The notes beneath the pieces are model-generated. The model had not been told where the DNA came from and made no database searches. It worked only from the letters and a program-made list of their open reading frames with translations. Both the position numbers and the translations under genes were made by a program. A stretch of DNA of 8,219 nt, taken from NCBI GenBank assembly GCA_016873595.1, contig VGWZ01000083.1, positions 1-8,219 of the forward strand, read 5' to 3'. Shown here in pieces: positions 6,079-8,219 of the stretch (the first letter of the stretch is position 1; each line of letters begins with the position of its first letter). Source of the DNA: Nitrospira sp. (GTDB lineage: Bacteria > Nitrospirota > Thermodesulfovibrionia > Thermodesulfovibrionales > SM23-35).

Positions 6079-7029
6079 ATGGAAGAATTAATTCCCGTAG
6101 CTGCCTGCCTTTTAATAGCCTTCGGAATAGGTTCAAATGATACATCAAACGCCCTTGGAGTGTGTATAGGTACAGGGATAATAAAGTTGCGAAAGGCTTT
6201 ATTTCTTTTCGGATTCCTCGTTCTGATGGGCATTTTATTATCGGGTCAAAAGGTGATGAAGACAGTCGGAAAAGACCTGTTAGAACCAAATCTCTTTATT
6301 TTAAATACCTCGATAACTATAGCAGCAGTATTAATCATCTATTCTAATTGGAGGAAATTACCCCTTTCTACCCATCAGGTAATCATTGGAAGTTTAGTAG
6401 GGTCAGGGATTGGATCAGCTGTCGACGTAAATTTTATATCTCTTTTAAAAATTATTATTTCGTGGATTATATCTCCTGTTATTGCCTTCTTTTTCGGCCA
6501 CATTCTCTATAGAATAATGGAGAAGACACTTTCAAAATTGTCGTTCCTTCAAATTGAGAAAATTATCAGAATTTTATTACTCATAAGCGGAATGATGATT
6601 GCGTACAATACCGGAGCAAATGAGCTTGCGACTATTTTAGGACCGGTCATCTATTCCGGAGCGATTAAAGAAGTACCAGCGTCGTTAATGGGGTCCCTTT
6701 TTGTATTTCTTGGTGCGTTTATCTTAAGCCACCGTGTCATAGAAACAATCGGGAAAGGAATAACCACTCTGGATCCTTTTTCAGGTTTTGCTGCCCAGTT
6801 CGGTGCAGGAAGTTGTGTATTACTCTTCACATTTCTGGGAATGCCCGTTTCAACAACATACTGCATCATTGGAGCAATCAGTGGCGTAGGCATGTTAAAA
6901 GGAACGGAAACGGTGAGGATGGAGCTCATTAAAAAGATAATTTTCAATCTGATTCTTGTCCCCTCGTTAGCCTTTTTTATCAGTTTTGAACTTGCAAGAG
7001 AAACGCCCGCATTGTGGCTGCTTGATTAG
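6079..7029 (+). CDS. PiT-family inorganic anion (phosphate) permease
   Basis: This 316-residue inner-membrane protein has about ten hydrophobic segments, at the short end of the PiT family. Both inverted halves carry the signature: F-G-I-G-S-N-D-T-S-N-A-L-G (residues 15-27) and Y-N-T-G-A-N-E-L-A-T-I-L-G-P-V (176-190), each followed by a P-x-S-T block: L-P-L-S-T-H-Q-V-I-I-G (94-104) and M-P-V-S-T-T-Y-C-I-I-G (255-265). PiT proteins use an H+ or Na+ gradient to take up phosphate; the CysP branch takes sulfate, which sequence inspection cannot exclude. The DUF47 gene upstream favours phosphate. The start is ATG 6079; TTG 6067 is also in frame. Neither has a purine-rich Shine-Dalgarno site, which is unusual beside the strongly marked neighbours. 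Confidence 0.93.
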   Translation: MEELIPVAACLLIAFGIGSNDTSNALGVCIGTGIIKLRKALFLFGFLVLMGILLSGQKVMKTVGKDLLEPNLFILNTSITIAAVLIIYSNWRKLPLSTHQVIIGSLVGSGIGSAVDVNFISLLKIIISWIISPVIAFFFGHILYRIMEKTLSKLSFLQIEKIIRILLLISGMMIAYNTGANELATILGPVIYSGAIKEVPASLMGSLFVFLGAFILSHRVIETIGKGITTLDPFSGFAAQFGAGSCVLLFTFLGMPVSTTYCIIGAISGVGMLKGTETVRMELIKKIIFNLILVPSLAFFISFELARETPALWLLD

Positions 7030-7072
7030 TAAGTCAAAAAGGAATAAAATACCACATAAACGAAGGGAACAC

Positions 7073-8071
7073 ATGACGTACAGCAAAATTCTGAGAGAAC
7101 TTAAGAAGAAAAAAATACTCGTCATCGGAGATTTGATCCTCGACCGCTATATACGGGGAAGAGTGAACAGAATATCTCCAGAGGCGCCTGTGCCTATTGT
7201 TGAAGTGACGGATGAGGATTTTTTCCTTGGGGGTGCTTCTAATGTCGCCCATAACGTAATAGCGCTTGGAGGTCACTCGACGATTGTAGGGGTGACAGGT
7301 AATGACAGGGCTGGAGAAGTTCTGATGAATATACTTGAGGAAAAGAGGATACAATGTGGAGGCGTATTCCAGAGTTCAAGACCTACGACTGTCAAGACAC
7401 GGGTAATAGCCCATAATCAACAGGTAGTAAGGTTTGATAAAGAGGACAGAGCGAAGATTGATGGAAAATTTTTCAGAGGACTTCTGGAATACATACGCAA
7501 GGTGATACCTGACCATGACGCAGTGATCATATCTGACTATAAGAAAGGTATTGTGTCCTCTGAACTTGTCAGAGAGGTACTTAAGAATTCGAGGACAGAG
7601 AATATCTTTGTCTCAGTTGATCCAAAGATTGGCCATTTTCATTTTTATAAAAATGTTTCTCTCATCACACCAAATATTCATGAAGCCTCTGTTGCTTCAG
7701 GTATAGAAATCAAAGATGAAAATTCTCTTATTAATGCAGGAAGGGCGCTTTTAAGAAAAGTCTCATGTAATGCGGCACTTATTACACGTGGTGAACATGG
7801 TATGAGCCTTTTTGAGAAAAATAAAGTTTCACATATTCCTACTGTCGCAAGGAATGTATATGATGTGACTGGTGCAGGAGATACAGTAATCGCAACGTTT
7901 ACTCTCGCATATGCTGCGGGTGCGAACATGGAAGAGGCAGCAATTATCGCAAATCATGCAGCAGGCATAGTTGTGAGTGAGCTTGGCACAGCAGTCGTAA
8001 CACCAGACCAACTACGTAAATCGTTAGGCGTGAATCGCAAGTTGAAAATAAGAGAATCCACTTACACTTGA
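7073..8071 (+). CDS. rfaE1: D-glycero-beta-D-manno-heptose-7-phosphate kinase (RfaE1/HldA type)
   Basis: This enzyme phosphorylates D-glycero-D-manno-heptose 7-phosphate at C1 in the ADP-heptose pathway for LPS inner core. The PfkB/ribokinase fold is clear: K-K-I-L-V-I-G-D-L-I-L-D-R-Y at residues 13-26, then G-R-V-N-R-I-S-P-E-A-P-V-P-I, a family hallmark, then G-G-A-S-N-V-A-H-N (53-61), P-N-I-H-E-A (200-205), and the anion-hole/catalytic block D-V-T-G-A-G-D-T (264-271, base D270). The 332-residue length fits a stand-alone kinase. The nucleotidyltransferase half found in the bifunctional HldE is absent, so a separate rfaE2/hldC is expected elsewhere. ATG 7073 is chosen because AAGGGA lies about 6 nt upstream; longer in-frame starts overlap the permease gene. 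It begins 43 bp after PiT, possibly by read-through transcription. Confidence 0.94.
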   Translation: MTYSKILRELKKKKILVIGDLILDRYIRGRVNRISPEAPVPIVEVTDEDFFLGGASNVAHNVIALGGHSTIVGVTGNDRAGEVLMNILEEKRIQCGGVFQSSRPTTVKTRVIAHNQQVVRFDKEDRAKIDGKFFRGLLEYIRKVIPDHDAVIISDYKKGIVSSELVREVLKNSRTENIFVSVDPKIGHFHFYKNVSLITPNIHEASVASGIEIKDENSLINAGRALLRKVSCNAALITRGEHGMSLFEKNKVSHIPTVARNVYDVTGAGDTVIATFTLAYAAGANMEEAAIIANHAAGIVVSELGTAVVTPDQLRKSLGVNRKLKIRESTYT

Positions 8072-8093
8072 CGCCTCACGTTTCACGATTACT

Positions 8094-8219
8094 ATGGAAA
8101 ACATGATGACTCATAAAGCAGTTGCATTATTTTCAGGGGGTCTTGATAGCATACTTGCGATCCTGACAATGCTTAAACAGGGGATTGAAGTAAAGGCAAT
8201 CACCTTCATGACTCACTTT
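8094..8219 (+). CDS. PP-loop ATPase, ThiI/thiouridylase-like, 5' fragment
   Basis: Only the first 42 codons are inside the window. H-K-A-V-A-L-F-S-G-G-L-D-S-I-L-A-I (from residue 6) holds the SGGxDS ATP-pyrophosphatase P-loop, followed by L-K-Q-G-I-E-V-K-A-I-T-F, as in tRNA 2-/4-thiouridine-type enzymes that adenylate a uridine before sulfur transfer. The exact family cannot be fixed from this fragment; other PP-loop enzymes (QueC, asparagine synthetase-like) start similarly. The ATGs at 8094, 8103 and 8106 are all possible. GGAAAA at 8096-8101 might serve the ATG at 8106. It follows rfaE1 by 22 bp. Confidence 0.75.
   Translation, partial: MENMMTHKAVALFSGGLDSILAILTMLKQGIEVKAITFMTHF

Noticed and set aside
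5948..6289. Minus-strand open frame across the DUF47-PiT gap
   Set aside because: It overlaps the start of the PiT gene, has no ribosome binding site or recognisable domain, and the AT-rich gap gives few stops by chance.

Overview
The window looks like a chromosomal segment of a Gram-negative, probably anaerobic bacterium of moderate to low G+C (hand counts of single rows give about 35-42% for most genes). A heptose-phosphate kinase for LPS core synthesis points to an outer membrane. The selenium/sulfur gene set, together with endonuclease V and an Mth938-type protein, would fit Nitrospirota or Desulfobacterota-like lineages. That placement is inference; no rRNA or other taxonomic marker is present.

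Left part (1-3748, all minus strand). Transcription runs from a LysR-type regulator (2855-3748) to a YedE/YeeE-family membrane protein (1607-2701), an exported double-rhodanese protein (772-1590), a 73-residue TusA/SirA-like sulfur carrier (472-693), and a protein with a DUF3343 (Se/S carrier-like) N-terminal domain that runs off the left edge (1-469). The genes after the regulator are tightly spaced, have strong Shine-Dalgarno sites and look like one operon for uptake and handling of reduced sulfur or selenium. In front of yedE lies a near-perfect double ATAGnt...CTAT palindrome of the OxyR/LysR tetramer type. A TTGACA -35 box sits in its 7-bp spacer, which suggests direct control by the adjacent LysR protein.

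Middle part (3749-4947). Endonuclease V (plus strand) is divergent from lysR across only 38 bp. It overlaps tail-to-tail by 12 bp with a small Mth938/NDUFAF3-like protein (minus strand), which has a clear sigma70-type promoter. A 171-bp divergent intergenic region follows.

Right part (4948-8219, all plus strand). A two-CBS-domain protein is followed 2 bp later by a DUF47/PhoU-like protein, then a PiT-family anion permease. This is a phosphate uptake module with a possible nucleotide-sensing subunit. Downstream are a stand-alone RfaE1 heptose-7-phosphate kinase and the first codons of a PP-loop ATPase that runs off the right edge.

No RNA gene, CRISPR array, insertion sequence or attachment site was recognised. 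No stretch longer than 171 bp lacks a gene, and no convincing intrinsic terminator was seen.
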